Positions 28,301-33,012 of a DNA stretch of 64,000 nucleotides are shown in pieces. Below the pieces are notes generated by a model. The model did no database searches and had not been told where the DNA came from. It was given only the letters and a program-made list of their open reading frames with translations. The position numbers were made by a program, and so were the translations under genes. Source of the stretch: Gyrodactylus bullatarudis (taxonomy: Eukaryota; Platyhelminthes; Monogenea; Gyrodactylidea; Gyrodactylidae); NCBI GenBank assembly GCA_012064415.1, contig SSNU01000017.1:176455-240454 (forward strand), written 5' to 3'. How positions within the stretch are numbered: the stretch's first letter is position 1; every line of letters starts with the position of its first letter.

Positions 28301-31300
28301 TTTCTTGAATTCTAGAATGGAATGAGCTAATAAGTTGTTCAAAAAAAATTCCGAAAAAATACAATCTGAGAAAAATTAGGCCAATTATTGAATTTCGAAA
28401 ATGCGCCAAATTTCCACTTTTTCAACTTTTGAACCAAAAATTTTCATTGATTTCGCTGATTCGAAGCAGTTAAGTATTTATATTTTGGACCAAAATTAGA
28501 CGAAGAATTTGGCCAAAGAGATAGCAAAGAATTTACTGTTTCCCAGAAAAAGTTAAACTTCCAAATTTTGGATAATTTGCCTTCGTGACAATCAAAAAAT
28601 TCAAATGATTCGATTTCCCATAATGACAACGAATTTCAGTGAACTTCTGCAGGTGAATTCGAATTCTTTGTCTAATGTTGATCCCAAATATCAATACTTA
28701 ACTGCTTCGAATCATCGGTTCAAAAGTTGAAAAAGTGGGAATTTGGTGCATTTTCGAAATTCAAAAATTGGCCTAATTTTGGCCAGATTGAATTTTTTCC
28801 GGAATTTTTTTGAATATCAACAACTTATAAGCTCATTTCGTTTAGAATTCAAGAAAATATTTTTTTCTGTCAATCCGGAGAAAAATATCGAATTTTTTGT
28901 AAGAATAGTAAATTCTCATCTTCATGTCAATTAGGTTTATTTATGCTATCATATCTAGGGTTATTTTTTATTTGAAAAAAATTGACTATAACGAACAGTT
29001 CCATGAAGACCTACTTGGTTCAAAATTATGAAAAAAAATTTCTATCTTATTACAGAAATTTTTTATTCAAAGTCTGAATATTTTCTAATGGAATTTAATG
29101 GTTTTCTCGAATTGGTAAAGAATTTAGTTGATCCAAGATGAAAAAGGGCATATATATAAGTTATATTAAAGTTATTCTAGAAAATTTAAAAGCTATTTAA
29201 TTTTCTCTCTGACACATCAGCAAATCTCTTGGAGAGAGCTAGACCTCATGAGAAAGTCGTGAATCTAAACACAGTGTCCTTGATCAATTTCACAGAACCG
29301 TCAGATGAGGAAGAGGAAAACTATGTTGATTCAAATTTGACAAAATCATCAATTTCTTGGCCTAATTGGCTTGAAAAATCCTTTTGGAAGGATTCTGATA
29401 AGAAGTTTGTGGGGTATCTTAAAGATTCCACCAAGTACATGAACGGTCTCCTTGATTATTCTTCAAAGTTTCTAAATGAATTTGACATTGAACCGAAAGA
29501 TGAATTGGAAGAAGTCAAAACAGCTTTCATTAGTACTTTTTACTGTTGATCTAGTTCTGTCATAATATGTTGTTTAAATCTAGAGAAGAGTTTCATATCG
29601 AACTTGATTGGCATCGAAAAACTTTGTCGATTAAGTTTGAGTTGGTTTTTGTACTTTGACGTCTTTTATCATTTGTATTTTGAATCCTGTTTTATGTTAA
29701 ATTAATTTCGATTTCTTCCCAAGTAACCTGCATGCTTTCTTGTTGATGAAAAATTAAATTAGGAAATAAATTCTCTTTTTTTTGCAGAATCAACCTCGAT
29801 CAATAACGAAGAATACGAAGTCGTCAATGTCTCTGATGACTCCAACAACTTTGAGGAAAATCAGAAAAAAATTGTCTTCAAGATAACTGAAACCTGTCCT
29901 GATTACGAAACTGTAGAAATAAATGGATTTGGTCGGTTTTCCCACAGGAAAAGTTCCCTTTCAAAAGGCTATAGGTACGAATTAAGAGATTTTTTCAAAT
30001 TTTATTAATCTATCATTTCTTCATCAAGAAATTGAAAATAACCCTCTATATTAAATTATCATTGATAATGCATCTATATATAGTTAATATGAAGATGGGA
30101 GTTTATGATTTTTACAAAATTCTCAATATTTTCATCAAGAAATTGAAATTGATCAAGATTTCTTGAAATCTTTGAAAAAATCAATTTTTAAGAAAGTTAT
30201 GGTATTTAAAATCTCGAGTTAGCGCCAAATTCCCAATTTTTGAACTTCAAGATGAGAAAGTGATCAAAAGTTGATATTTAGGATCACAGTCAGACAAGAA
30301 AACCGATTATCACCATAAACCTTTTGATAAATTCATCATTCTTCAGGGATCTTGAAATATCAAATTTCAGCGACTTTCAAGTAGGGAAAATGATCAAAAA
30401 ACCTAAATTTAATTTTCACACGATGATTGGGTGATTCTCTCATATTTGATTTCCTTGTCTCATTGTGATCAAATCAACTTTTCATCACTCTCTCTATCAA
30501 ATCAAAAAAATTTCATCTTAAAGTTCTAAAAACGGGAATTTCGCGCTACTTAAAGATTTCAAATTTGCCGTATTTTCCTTAAAAATTAATTTTCTTCTCC
30601 ATATCGTAAAAGTGGGTCTGGTGATCTAGATTTCAAAAAATCTCGATCCAAGTCGATTTCTTGATGAAAGAATAGGAAATTTTGTAAAAATCATAAATTC
30701 CCATCTTTATGATTTACCCAGCTTTATATGGCTTTTCAAATTTCTCTGATAAAACTCTATTCTTTTTCAACAAGATATTGTAATGGAACTCTTCTTCGAA
30801 CTGACCCGAATCTGGGTTCAATTGGCGAAGTTGAACATTCAAATAGTTCTAACCAAATGAGTTTCCAAAGTTCACCCATCTCCATGAAATCGATGAATTC
30901 CAGTTCCAAGTCAAAAGTTGATCCCAAACCTGAGCGGTGTCAAGTCCCTTGGACTTATTTATTTCAGGATTTGGTCTTGAGCTCCTCAAACACAGACCTC
31001 TTGAACGATATGCAATTTTGGGAAGAAGTCTTTATTGATGCTGTTTCCCAAGAACGTGATATTCTCGGCTTAGATCAAAATCCTCGTGATCTAATTGAAC
31101 ACTACGAGTCGTTGACAGAGTTGGAAAAAAAGAATTTCGAACTGAAGGAAGACCGTGTTATTGTCCATTTGCTGCATAATCTAATAGGTTTCATGGTTAT
31201 GGCTGGACTATCCCCAGATAAAATAAAGCGAAAGGTCCGCAGACTCATTGCAAAATGTCATACAGGTCTACATTACTCCCAGGAAATCAATAATCTATTA

Positions 31301-32516
31301 GATTCTCTCGAGTATTTGGTAAATCATTCATTTTTTCACATTCGTCAGATATTGTATAGAACCACATCATCTCAATCTAAGAGTTTAAAGTTTACTAAAC
31401 CCTGCTTAATTCTTGTAAACAAAATTAGATGAAACCGTGTGTGGATATCAACATTCTTTTATAGTATTTGGAAACGATTATTTATTTTTAATTGAGATTA
31501 TTTTTAGACTTTTAGTGAGTAGTACGTGATTTCCAATCAGAGAATTGAATAAAATATCAGAAAAACTCTTCAATATACTTGTACATGCAAATTCGTTTTA
31601 TTAATTTCTGATATCCTGTGGATGTATGACTATCTCTCGCTAGCCCTCGCTCACGTTTAAGAAGATAACGTTTTGAGAATTTATGCCTTTTACAAAATTC
31701 TCAGTTTTTTCATCAAAATTTGCAAAAGATTTTTTTGCAAACTGATTCAAAAAACAATCATTATTTTTCTTGATTACCATAGACAAAGAAACCAGTTATT
31801 CTTAAACTTTTCTTATAAGAAAATACACCTCAATTTGAACTGATCTCTGATGATCCAAATTTCTTATTCCCAAGCAGTAAAAATTATCAAAAAATAGAAT
31901 CTAGACTAACTAGAATTCGAATTATTTCGTTCTAAGTGCTTAGTTATTAGCCCATCTCGCTCAATGTTACAGCTTAAAAATGGATCTCACCGTGACTAGT
32001 AGGAATGAAATTCACAGAGCATATGGGGTATGTTTAACCTGAGCACCTACGAAATAATTCTAGTTAACCTTTGTAATTATAGGTGCTGCTCTATTTATTA
32101 GACTCTAGACTTTTGCACGAAAATGGAGTGTTTCCTAAATTCTCTACGACAATTTTTATTTCTCTTCTCTTATGATGACTTTGGAATATAACCTATTACC
32201 TCTCACACCTTACAATCACTAAAAAAGTTGAAAAAATGGAAAAATTACGTAAAACTCAAAATTAAAAATTTCTCAAAATTTTTCCAAAAACATTTTATTT
32301 AGTTTTTTTTCTCTTTTGAATCAGTTTCCAAAGAATCCTAAAAAAATTAAATTTTTGTCAATTCATCGAGAATAGCTTTTTCAACATTGATTTATTCCAT
32401 GTTTACAGTCTGGAAATGATATTGACTTGAAGCCAATGATGAGTAGAACATCCTTGTGTGAATCGTTCAAAGTTCGTAACAAGAATGATCCTTTCAAGGA
32501 AGACAACTTCCTCGAG
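4211..32516 (+). CDS. MADD: MADD / Rab3-GEP orthologue, 23 internal exons (partial gene)
   Basis: Joined exons: 4211-4342, 5818-5925, 6196-6267, 6546-6695, 6754-6912, 6969-7224, 7308-7385, 8230-8349, 8767-8936, 14195-14238, 15041-15074, 15246-15290, 15380-15530, 18382-18415, 18995-19181, 23210-23336, 24662-24825, 26055-26106, 27605-27715, 29221-29532, 29788-29974, 30775-31318, 32409-32516. They total 3345 nt, 1115 codons, with no in-frame stop and every junction in phase. The family activates Rab3/Rab27 at synaptic vesicles through its DENN domain and has a C-terminal death-domain-like region. Matches to the family are seen in cDENN, dDENN, the acidic linker, the block before the death domain, the death domain itself and the start of the PH-like region. 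The uDENN exons and the initiator ATG lie before position 1; the C-terminal exons are not visible downstream. Introns run from about 55 nt to 5.3 kb, and the long ones are filled with transposons. The assignment is by recognition of family motifs. Confidence 0.9.
4343..5817 (+). other. intron, no recognisable element
   Basis: A 1.5 kb intron. Open frames of 70-80 codons occur on both strands, but none shows a known domain or splice-consistent ends, so they are read as chance. Confidence 0.6.
5818..5925 (+). CDS. MADD: MADD exon: cDENN, second part
   Basis: Acceptor tatttag ends at 5817, donor gtatgt at 5926; 36 codons, phase 0 to 0. It encodes ILSAPSPFLIGVPDSFL followed by NIPNDIIIIDLDKAE, matching the APTPYIIGVP and DVWLVDLD motifs that end the cDENN module in MADD proteins. 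Confidence 0.92.
6196..6267 (+). CDS. MADD: MADD exon: linker after cDENN
   Basis: Acceptor tttag ends at 6195, donor gtaagc at 6268; 24 codons, phase 0. It encodes a PxxPSDEFNYLKEKIRQ stretch that corresponds to the LPxxPEPESLELKKHLKQ segment of the family. Confidence 0.82.
6546..6695 (+). CDS. MADD: MADD exon: linker before dDENN, ends at a GC donor
   Basis: Acceptor catag ends at 6545; 50 codons, phase 0. The C-terminal residues NISTRIIF join to INFFNS of the next exon and align without a gap to TRVAMVRFFNS in the family. The only splice that gives this is a non-canonical GC donor (gcaagt at 6696). Reading on instead reaches a TGA shortly after. Confidence 0.85.
6696..6753 (+). other. GC-AG intron, 58 nt
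   Basis: The intron begins gcaagttt and ends tccattag. GC-AG is the commonest non-canonical intron class, and gcaagt is its usual donor. The reading frame and the family alignment both support the boundary. Confidence 0.8.
6754..6912 (+). CDS. MADD: MADD exon: dDENN, first part
   Basis: Donor gtgagc at 6913; 53 codons, phase 0. It reads INFFNSNNILGKF then DHTRTLRLYPRPVVTIHVES then FLQSRRLKSEFIKELMKTQ, closely following the family's HTRTLRLFPRPVVAFQAGSF and FAEKLARTQ. Confidence 0.94.
6969..7224 (+). CDS. MADD: MADD exon: dDENN, second part
   Basis: Acceptor tatttcag ends at 6968, donor gtaaga at 7225; 85 codons plus 1 nt. It encodes GAEYLAEWLTVPDNLAYQRI, then DPKDIGDHYSWFKENLIQIN, matching [20 protein letters not shown] and DPALIGDKPKWYAHQL of the family. 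An ATG inside the exon is not a start: the frame is open upstream and joins exon 6754-6912. Confidence 0.94.
7308..7385 (+). CDS. MADD: MADD exon: charged linker
   Basis: Acceptor ctttcag ends at 7307, donor gtaagc at 7386; 78 nt, phase 1 to 1. It encodes a Lys/Asp-rich segment (NITKDEKVSNDKTKIADKKF). The sequence is not conserved, so the call rests on splice sites and phase. Confidence 0.75.
7386..8229 (+). other. intron, no recognisable element
   Basis: About 840 nt of AT-rich intron between two phase-1 exons. I see no coding potential and no clear inverted repeat in it. Confidence 0.7.
8230..8349 (+). CDS. MADD: MADD exon: acidic serine-rich segment
   Basis: Acceptor tttacaaag ends at 8229, donor gtaagc at 8350; 120 nt, phase 1 to 1. 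It encodes DESGSDSEPDQCTESDISTA then SEFASDYSMK, the acidic Ser/Asp tract that follows dDENN in MADD (family: RDSDSEPTDDSGSDSMDY, then GDFVSEMM). Confidence 0.9.
8527..8690. repeat. dispersed repeat, copy 1 (second copy at 34508-34672)
   Basis: About 160 bp, lying in a MADD intron. It shares with 34508-34672 the blocks aacaagtttaactggctttc, agttaatctttttactagta, gattcttgagactatcagat and gccaggga-like cttgagac. Internal short direct repeats of gtaacaag are seen. It has no coding capacity; it is probably a small non-autonomous element. Confidence 0.7.
8767..8936 (+). CDS. MADD: MADD exon: linker
   Basis: Acceptor ttttgtag ends at 8766, donor gtgagt at 8937; 170 nt, phase 1 to 0. It encodes DLIINQITGDVPEKFYYPNS and a Ser/Thr-rich tail, corresponding to the family's CDINGDTPNVDP segment after the acidic tract. 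Confidence 0.85.
9403..10075. mobile_element. foldback MITE, family FB-2, complete copy
   Basis: A palindrome of about 670 bp in a MADD intron. The left arm begins gctagttgatatgaagttgg; the right arm ends with catagattctcaacttcata then tctacaaac. The internal arms contain tttggcgccaaa and an aattagacaag / cttgtctaattctgatcct pair around the centre. The mirrored open frames at 9566-10257 are products of the palindrome, not genes. Confidence 0.85.
10253..10260. repeat. 8-bp target-site duplication of hAT (left)
   Basis: gtcataac, repeated directly at 11362-11369 on the other side of the element. Eight bases is the standard length for hAT insertion. Confidence 0.9.
10261..11361 (+). mobile_element. 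hAT transposon, internally reduced, with intact TIRs and TSD
   Basis: 1101 bp bounded by perfect 14-bp inverted repeats (tagagcatcaaaaa at 10261; tttttgatgctcta ending 11361) and an 8-bp direct duplication gtcataac. Inside is an ORF with a zinc finger of the kind that starts some hAT-related proteins, but no recognisable RNaseH-like catalytic domain, so it is non-autonomous. It sits in the 5.3 kb MADD intron. Confidence 0.9.
10575..10979 (+). CDS. zinc-finger protein of hAT / CGGBP1 type, truncated transposon ORF
   Basis: 134 codons from the ATG in catgccaaaagc. It starts MPKAPTPSSIKITNFIKSW and carries a C2H2-like finger, CKICCCTVNHRKSFFVLQH followed by KTDRH (Cys-x2-Cys, then His-x5-His), about residues 35-60. 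This is the arrangement in CGGBP1-like and hAT-associated DNA-binding modules, which recognise element ends. A second frame at 10952-11137 (KTETLKDNVLPLINKF) looks like its continuation after a frameshift; the catalytic domain is absent. It lies wholly inside the hAT at 10261-11361. Whether it is translated is unknown. Confidence 0.7.
   Translation: MPKAPTPSSIKITNFIKSWPNEFQESRTGDLYCKICCCTVNHRKSFFVLQHRKTDRHKRKLTDSSSSKTQTFIKNRDEKIHKNLAELFLSLGLPLTKIKEPKVKSFFFIFHSIFFLMNRIGNMSLNCTIKKFKQ
11362..11369. repeat. 8-bp target-site duplication of hAT (right)
   Basis: gtcataac, identical to 10253-10260. Confidence 0.9.
11370..13040 (+). other. MADD intron interior, nothing recognised
   Basis: AT-rich intron sequence. 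An 83-codon minus frame at 11784-12035 has no domain or composition to support it. Confidence 0.55.
13041..13380. repeat. PLE-terminus-like remnant in inverted arrangement
   Basis: ggtataccccagagatggat, then gtggaa, at about 13052 and the reversed ttttccacatccatctct at about 13354 share sequence with the PLE terminal region at 51895-51935 (ttttccacatccatctcttg, ggtatacctg). No ORF is kept. Confidence 0.5.
13430..13760. mobile_element. foldback MITE remnant, FB-2 type core
   Basis: A palindromic core: tcgccaaaatcccaattttt then cgaactctgaactgaaaatt on the left, mirrored by atgtttcagttcaaagttcg then agaaaatgggattttagtgc on the right, around ggaattagacaagaaaatca. The outer ends have decayed. The minus frame at 13700-13924 is a shadow of it. 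Confidence 0.65.
14195..14238 (+). CDS. MADD: MADD small exon
   Basis: Acceptor aattaatag ends at 14194, donor gtaagt at 14239; 44 nt, phase 0 to 2; encodes DHAYNGSVLQRKNLK across the junction. It is too short for a family match. It is supported by good splice sites and by phase agreement with exons 8767-8936 and 15041-15074. Confidence 0.65.
14600..14960. mobile_element. foldback MITE remnant, FB-1 type core
   Basis: The left arm holds ctcaaatttttatcgattcc and gaagaattcgaattt; the right arm holds ggaattcttcgtctaatctt, then gatccaaaatatcattat, in reverse. These are the FB-1 core motifs of the copy at 2178-2893, but the outer ends are missing. Confidence 0.6.
15041..15074 (+). CDS. MADD: MADD small exon
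   Basis: Acceptor tctctctag ends at 15040, donor gtatgt at 15075; 34 nt, phase 2 to 0; encodes DSLNKTSYERK. Supported by splice sites and phase only. Confidence 0.65.
15246..15290 (+). CDS. MADD: MADD small exon
   Basis: Acceptor ttttcccag ends at 15245, donor gtatgc at 15291; exactly 15 codons, phase 0; encodes RLQSIPNQSLVKYQQ. Being a multiple of three, it could be skipped without breaking the frame. Confidence 0.65.
15380..15530 (+). CDS. MADD: MADD exon: Ser/Asn-rich linker
   Basis: Acceptor ccttcaag ends at 15379, donor gtgagt at 15531; 151 nt, phase 0 to 1. It encodes SSDNVYNESRRPKSLINTLE and later NASINTNFSNSGFFLDKIF, in the place of the family's Ser/Thr-rich linker (FGGIMSFASSLYRN region). 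A nearer AG at 15386 would bring a stop into frame. Confidence 0.7.
15562..16506 (-). mobile_element. Tc1/mariner element, internally deleted, with TIRs and TA target duplication
   Basis: Ends tagtggtcgaa at 15562 and ttcgaccacta ending 16506 are inverted repeats, flanked by TA at 15560-15561 and 16507-16508. 945 bp, shorter than the roughly 1.3-1.6 kb usual for Tc1-type elements. It contains a broken transposase on the minus strand and lies in a MADD intron. Confidence 0.88.
15576..16251 (-). pseudogene. Tc1/mariner transposase, frameshifted and missing its C-terminal catalytic part
   Basis: The first frame (16251 down to 15949) encodes an N-terminal helix-turn-helix: ELKAIETMKNTGISNREISR then RFECSPAKITRIFN, followed by a KKPGRKPKI hook. 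The second frame (15932 down to 15576) encodes WIKYKLSQRIDWDKVIFTHD then EKFNLEGPDGLSYHW, with the first catalytic Asp in the HDEKFNL motif, and GGASIMVWGAI. The second Asp (usual QDNAPIH motif) and the third acidic residue are absent: the frame ends next to the TIR after SEKYQNILMISFYHS. A frameshift lies near 15940. It cannot encode an active enzyme. Confidence 0.85.
16925..17165 (-). pseudogene. Penelope-like element fragment: GIY-YIG C-terminal part
   Basis: The minus strand reads RGNDHLKKDTVITRHLRQEG, then HEASISNFSILYKNPSDD and VKEKFFINLFKPDLCVQ. This is the second half of a PLE GIY-YIG endonuclease: a His-containing helix, then an acidic helix leading to xxxKPDLN. It matches the spacing of the copy at 50205-50723 (REGNEGSSIQQHLMASKHQA). 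The catalytic GIY..YIG half is missing. Confidence 0.65.
17505..18045. mobile_element. foldback MITE, FB-1 family, diverged copy
   Basis: The left end aagatgaaaattacaaaaaa, then ctcaatacttttctcc, is mirrored on the right by ggagaaaaatattgagcttt, then tagtaaaaaa and catcttcatgtcaact. Internal motifs match the copy at 2178-2893. More substitutions and small deletions than that copy suggest an older insertion. Confidence 0.75.
18382..18415 (+). CDS. MADD: MADD small exon
   Basis: Acceptor atttatctag ends at 18381, donor gtgagt at 18416; 34 nt, phase 1 to 2; encodes SHEANLESVKNE across its junctions. No family match is possible at this length. Its phases connect exons 15380-15530 and 18995-19181 exactly. 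Confidence 0.65.
18470..18905. mobile_element. foldback MITE remnant, FB-2 related
   Basis: gaactttgagttggtgccat, then ttttacg, at about 18474 is mirrored by aaaatggcaccaactcgaaa, then tttaaag, ending about 18910. The arms are short, and the interior contains tatgactt repeats reminiscent of the hAT interior. There is no ORF. Confidence 0.55.
18995..19181 (+). CDS. MADD: MADD exon: conserved helical block before the death domain
   Basis: Acceptor ttctttttag ends at 18994, donor gtaatt at 19182; 187 nt, phase 2 to 0. It encodes NFMDTVLKEIEIGNTLSIFS, then KNRFKNLMEEESSRNYVMSK and IDKNLSTKSMD, corresponding to FLKEVVHSVLDGQGVGWL, KKVRRLLESEQLRVFVLSKL and MVQSEDD in the family. The frame continues upstream into the intron; the ATG there is not a start. 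Confidence 0.88.
19325..20170. mobile_element. large foldback element with an insertion in one arm
   Basis: The left arm has aatcagacgaagcttctcaa, ccctcacacacatccatgtg and tatcttcgatcaactgatca. The right arm has the reverse complements (tcctgaccagttgatcgaag, cacatggatgtgtgtgaggg, gagaagcttcgtctgattt). About 135 bp (19921-20055) interrupts the right arm. The mirrored open frames at 19572-19862 arise from the palindrome. The right end abuts the 3' end of the minus-strand LINE. Confidence 0.75.
20150..21340 (-). pseudogene. non-LTR retrotransposon (LINE) reverse transcriptase, frameshifted
   Basis: Minus-strand pieces in order: LPVDWLIVKITPIPKKKKYS then DFSHLRPISSLN (fingers), QYGFLPNKSTSSNLL and IIHYLDISMAFDKL (motif A with catalytic Asp), INSGVPQGSTIGPLLFN (motif B), VLLKYADDLKFIF (motif C, YADD), GLYINRDKCKIMLPSGLPAT, and a thumb tail HPLWVRRYAFLVKKFSES. 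The palm motifs are all present, but frameshifts near 21200 and 20780 and a stop near 20245 break the frame. The 5' ORF and endonuclease are missing. It resembles jockey/CR1-type RTs. It lies antisense in the MADD intron 19182-23209. Confidence 0.85.
21474..21929 (-). pseudogene. second LINE family, RT thumb / C-terminal fragment
   Basis: 151 codons. It contains LKICLFKFYARPIVEYCSAI then WNPSSISSSVNLDMIQKKFI, the RPxLEYxxxxWxP motif that follows the RT palm in jockey/CR1-like LINEs, and then a basic helical tail. It is distinct from the LINE at 20150-21340. The RT palm is missing, so it is a 5'-truncated or interrupted copy. Confidence 0.7.
22320..23165 (+). pseudogene. LINE fragment: RT C-terminus and 3' tail
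   Basis: The open frame to 22859 starts inside the RT at YINRDKCKIMLPAGLPATLL and runs through KSLVLSHLDYISPLLINLTN, ERIQSDFLYAIFPDLNSYNA and GFNPLWVRRYAFIVKQF to a stop. Then comes a 3' untranslated region ending in ctaacaaaaaaaaa at about 23165. It is the same family as 20150-21340 (-), 43886-44522 (+) and 50724-51848 (+), and is strongly 5'-truncated. The tail ends about 45 nt before a MADD splice acceptor. Confidence 0.82.
23210..23336 (+). CDS. MADD: MADD exon: helical block before the death domain
   Basis: Acceptor tttatacag ends at 23209, donor gtaagt at 23337; 127 nt, phase 0 to 1. It encodes EIASWNKYKALEWLLSILMQ and GISQNY, corresponding to VEISRKVYKGMLDLLKCTVL and LEQSYAHAG in the family. 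The other two frames contain stops. Confidence 0.9.
23413..24269 (-). pseudogene. Penelope-like element: RT C-terminus and GIY-YIG endonuclease, interrupted
   Basis: The minus frame 24269-24147 reads LPFLEFKLTKNTDGSITWRI then KNTFTGRMLNFNSFVPMKVK and LVTALAKRTRRI, the end of a PLE reverse transcriptase (LPFLD..., TFTGxYLNFNS). The frame ending at 23413 reads DKTNISHVVYKFTCACKSEY then IGQTKRRLEDRIEEHL, the GIY-YIG module (VYKFTC...YIGQTKRxLxxRIxEH), with the catalytic Tyr and Arg present. An insertion with an 81-bp direct duplication separates them. It lies antisense in the MADD intron 23337-24661. Confidence 0.85.
23836..24146. repeat. 81-bp direct repeats flanking a 149-bp poly(A) insertion
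   Basis: 23836-23916 and 24066-24146 are identical by eye over 81 bp (begin tgattctgagactatccttc, end gggtacaaacgagtt). The intervening 149 bp on the minus strand ends in AATAAA, about 12 nt of spacing and a run of A. It shares ttgtacagatc and ctattttatttatt with the LINE 3' end at 44420-44440. Read as a severely truncated LINE insertion with an unusually long target duplication. Confidence 0.7.
24662..24825 (+). CDS. MADD: MADD exon: Gly-rich helical motif
   Basis: Acceptor ttcatttatag ends at 24661, donor gttcgt at 24826; 164 nt, phase 1 to 0. It encodes SSSCIGGLASAYVVFEVAYT then YFVMINNKKYN, matching AGLGGMASIFGLLEIAQTHY and YSK of the family. The donor has T at +3, slightly weak, but the phase fits. 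Confidence 0.9.
25228..25598. mobile_element. foldback MITE, FB-2 family, short copy
   Basis: The left end gttgatttatatgaagttgg, then gaacctatgatttttac, is mirrored by ttgtaaaaatcctagatttc, then cagcttcgtattaattagct. It is about 370 bp, in a MADD intron, with no ORF. Confidence 0.75.
26055..26106 (+). CDS. MADD: MADD small exon
   Basis: Acceptor ccaataaag ends at 26054 after a T-rich run, donor gtaagt at 26107; 52 nt, phase 0 to 1; encodes NSVPGNNDMVKSTIASL. In the family this is the poorly conserved linker (SPTESVNTP region). Supported by splice sites and phase. Confidence 0.65.
26558..27308 (-). mobile_element. MULE (Mutator-like) transposon, deleted, with 9-bp target duplication
   Basis: The ends gcgtcaattacatttttgac (26558) and its mirror tcaaaaatgtaattgactc (ending 27308) are flanked by a 9-bp direct repeat, atttgtaat, at 26549-26557 and 27309-27317. 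Nine bases is the hallmark length for MULEs. Subterminal zones repeat gactatagt and tttttgactacact motifs. 751 bp; it keeps only the transposase C-terminus. It lies in a MADD intron, with near relatives at 41390-42805. Confidence 0.9.
26704..27108 (-). pseudogene. MULE transposase C-terminus with SWIM zinc finger
   Basis: Minus frame. IFNLCEMICSCNKANFIGSP then CKHFFAVAIYS is a SWIM finger (CxCx(n)CxH), which in MULE transposases follows the catalytic domain. Then comes a basic stretch, ATRKRGRPRLKRLKSKYEDV. The catalytic DDE domain is missing, so the ORF is a deletion product. Confidence 0.82.
27605..27715 (+). CDS. MADD: MADD exon: Ser-rich linker
   Basis: Acceptor attcttttcag ends at 27604; the donor is taken as gtgaaa at 27716; 111 nt, phase 1 to 1. 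It encodes GNSLRNTTSQLFSMNMGNGL and KFSEDFSETDSFHSLPI. Reading on past the donor meets a TAA 8 codons later. The donor is the least certain boundary of this exon, but the phase fits both neighbours. Confidence 0.6.
28218..28940. mobile_element. foldback MITE, FB-1 family, complete copy
   Basis: The left end taaatctaattgacatgaag at 28218 is mirrored by cttcatgtcaattaggttta ending near 28940. The arms contain the same internal order as 2178-2893 (ccaaatttccactttttcaa, gaagcagttaagtatt, ttagacgaag). The open frames at 28444-28934 are palindrome shadows. It lies in a MADD intron. Confidence 0.88.
28985..29030. repeat. PLE terminal-repeat scrap
   Basis: cgaacagttccatgaagacc, then tacttggttcaaaattatg, resembles the end of the element at 37926-37985 (cgaacagctccctgaagaac, tacttggttcaaaattatt). 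Confidence 0.5.
29221..29532 (+). CDS. MADD: MADD exon: acidic linker
   Basis: Acceptor gacacatcag ends at 29220; donor gtactt at 29533; 312 nt, phase 1 to 1. It encodes SNLLERARPHEKVVNLNTVS, the acidic EPSDEEEENYVD, and SSISWPNWLEKSFWKDSDKK. The frame is open to a TGA at 29547, but the gtactt donor joins the next exon in phase. No firm family match is seen; this linker varies among MADD proteins. Confidence 0.7.
29788..29974 (+). CDS. MADD: MADD exon: linker, conserved basic motif at the end
   Basis: Acceptor tttttttgcag ends at 29787 after a strong T run, donor gtacga at 29975; 187 nt, phase 1 to 2. It encodes STSINNEEYEVVNVSDDSNN, then INGFGRFSHRKSSLSKGYR, with the last codon completed by the next exon (GYRYCNGTLLR). 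Confidence 0.8.
30078..30728. mobile_element. foldback MITE, FB-2 related, complete copy
   Basis: The left end tagttaatatgaagatggga, then gtttatgatttttac, is mirrored by gtaaaaatcataaattccca, then tctttatgatttacc, ending near 30728. The arms include tttcatcaagaaattgaaat and gatcacagtcagacaaga. It ends about 45 nt before a MADD splice acceptor, so it occupies nearly the whole intron 29975-30774. Confidence 0.82.
30775..31318 (+). CDS. MADD: MADD exon: death-domain-like region
   Basis: Acceptor tttttcaacaag ends at 30774, donor gtaaat at 31319; 544 nt, phase 2 to 0. It encodes LLNDMQFWEEVFIDAVSQER, DILGLDQNPRDLIEHYESLT, EDRVIVHLLHNLIGFMVMAG, KIKRKVRRLIAKCHTGLHYS and QEINNLLDSLEYL. These follow the family closely (DQMQFWEDAFLDAVMLERE, GPQEMIDRYLSL, LLATLLHNLISYM, KKVRRLMGKSHIGLVYSQQI). 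In vertebrates this region binds TNF receptor 1. It is the strongest single match in the window. Confidence 0.96.
31319..32408 (+). other. MADD intron with degenerate foldback sequence
   Basis: Near 31680-32350 there are FB-2-like fragments (ttttacaaaattctcagttt; tttgaactgatctctgatga). Part of it is shared with 27800-27920 (tttgaactgatctttgatta, aagcagtaaaaat, agagtgtttcctaa). About 190 bp at 31910-32105 interrupts the shared segment. No coding signal. Confidence 0.5.
32409..32516 (+). CDS. MADD: MADD exon: start of the PH-like region (last exon seen)
   Basis: Acceptor catgtttacag ends at 32408, donor gtgagt at 32517; 36 codons, phase 0. It encodes SGNDIDLKPMMSRTSLCESF then KVRNKNDPFKEDNFLE, aligning with NGRDLSIWSSGSRHMKKQTF then VVHAGTDTNGDIFFME. 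The next family segment (VLRSNIGTVYERWWYEKL) could not be found downstream, so the next exon lies far away or outside the window. Confidence 0.85.
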
Positions 32517-33012
32517 GTGAGTGCCTCTCTTTGTTTAGATATCAATCTAAGTTAGCACTTCAAACAATTGGCTAAAGAAGCACTTGTTATTTCAATTTTC
32601 AAAGATAATCTCAATTATTTTGAGAATTCATTATAGATAAAAATGCATGACAAATTATGATAGAGTTACAGTCCCAAAGCTAATTTTTTATCAGACAAAT
32701 TAGAATATTTGTAACCATAGCAAAATAACTACATTGATTCCGAATCTTTATTCTTTTTTGAAAGCTTACTTTTCATTTTAAAGAAAATAGAGGTTAAAAT
32801 TGGCACTTTTTGACTCTAAAATTAGTTATCGATAGAAAAATGCACATTGAAGAATAGCTAAATCAGGAATTTTGTTTGAGAGCATTTGGGAAAATGTTGT
32901 CAACTTAAAAATCAGTGTTCATCACGACATATTAAATTTGTTTTTTTTTAATTAGAAATTTTTTGACCTTCAATTTTAGTCACTTTTCTATACAAAATCC
33001 CTCAATAGACTC

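Noticed and set aside
28444..28934. Mirrored frames of 61 and 63 codons
   Set aside because: Shadows of the FB-1 palindrome.
29533..29549. TGA at 29547 as the end of MADD
   Set aside because: Joining at gtactt (29533) to the exon at 29788 keeps phase and leads to the strongly conserved death-domain exon.
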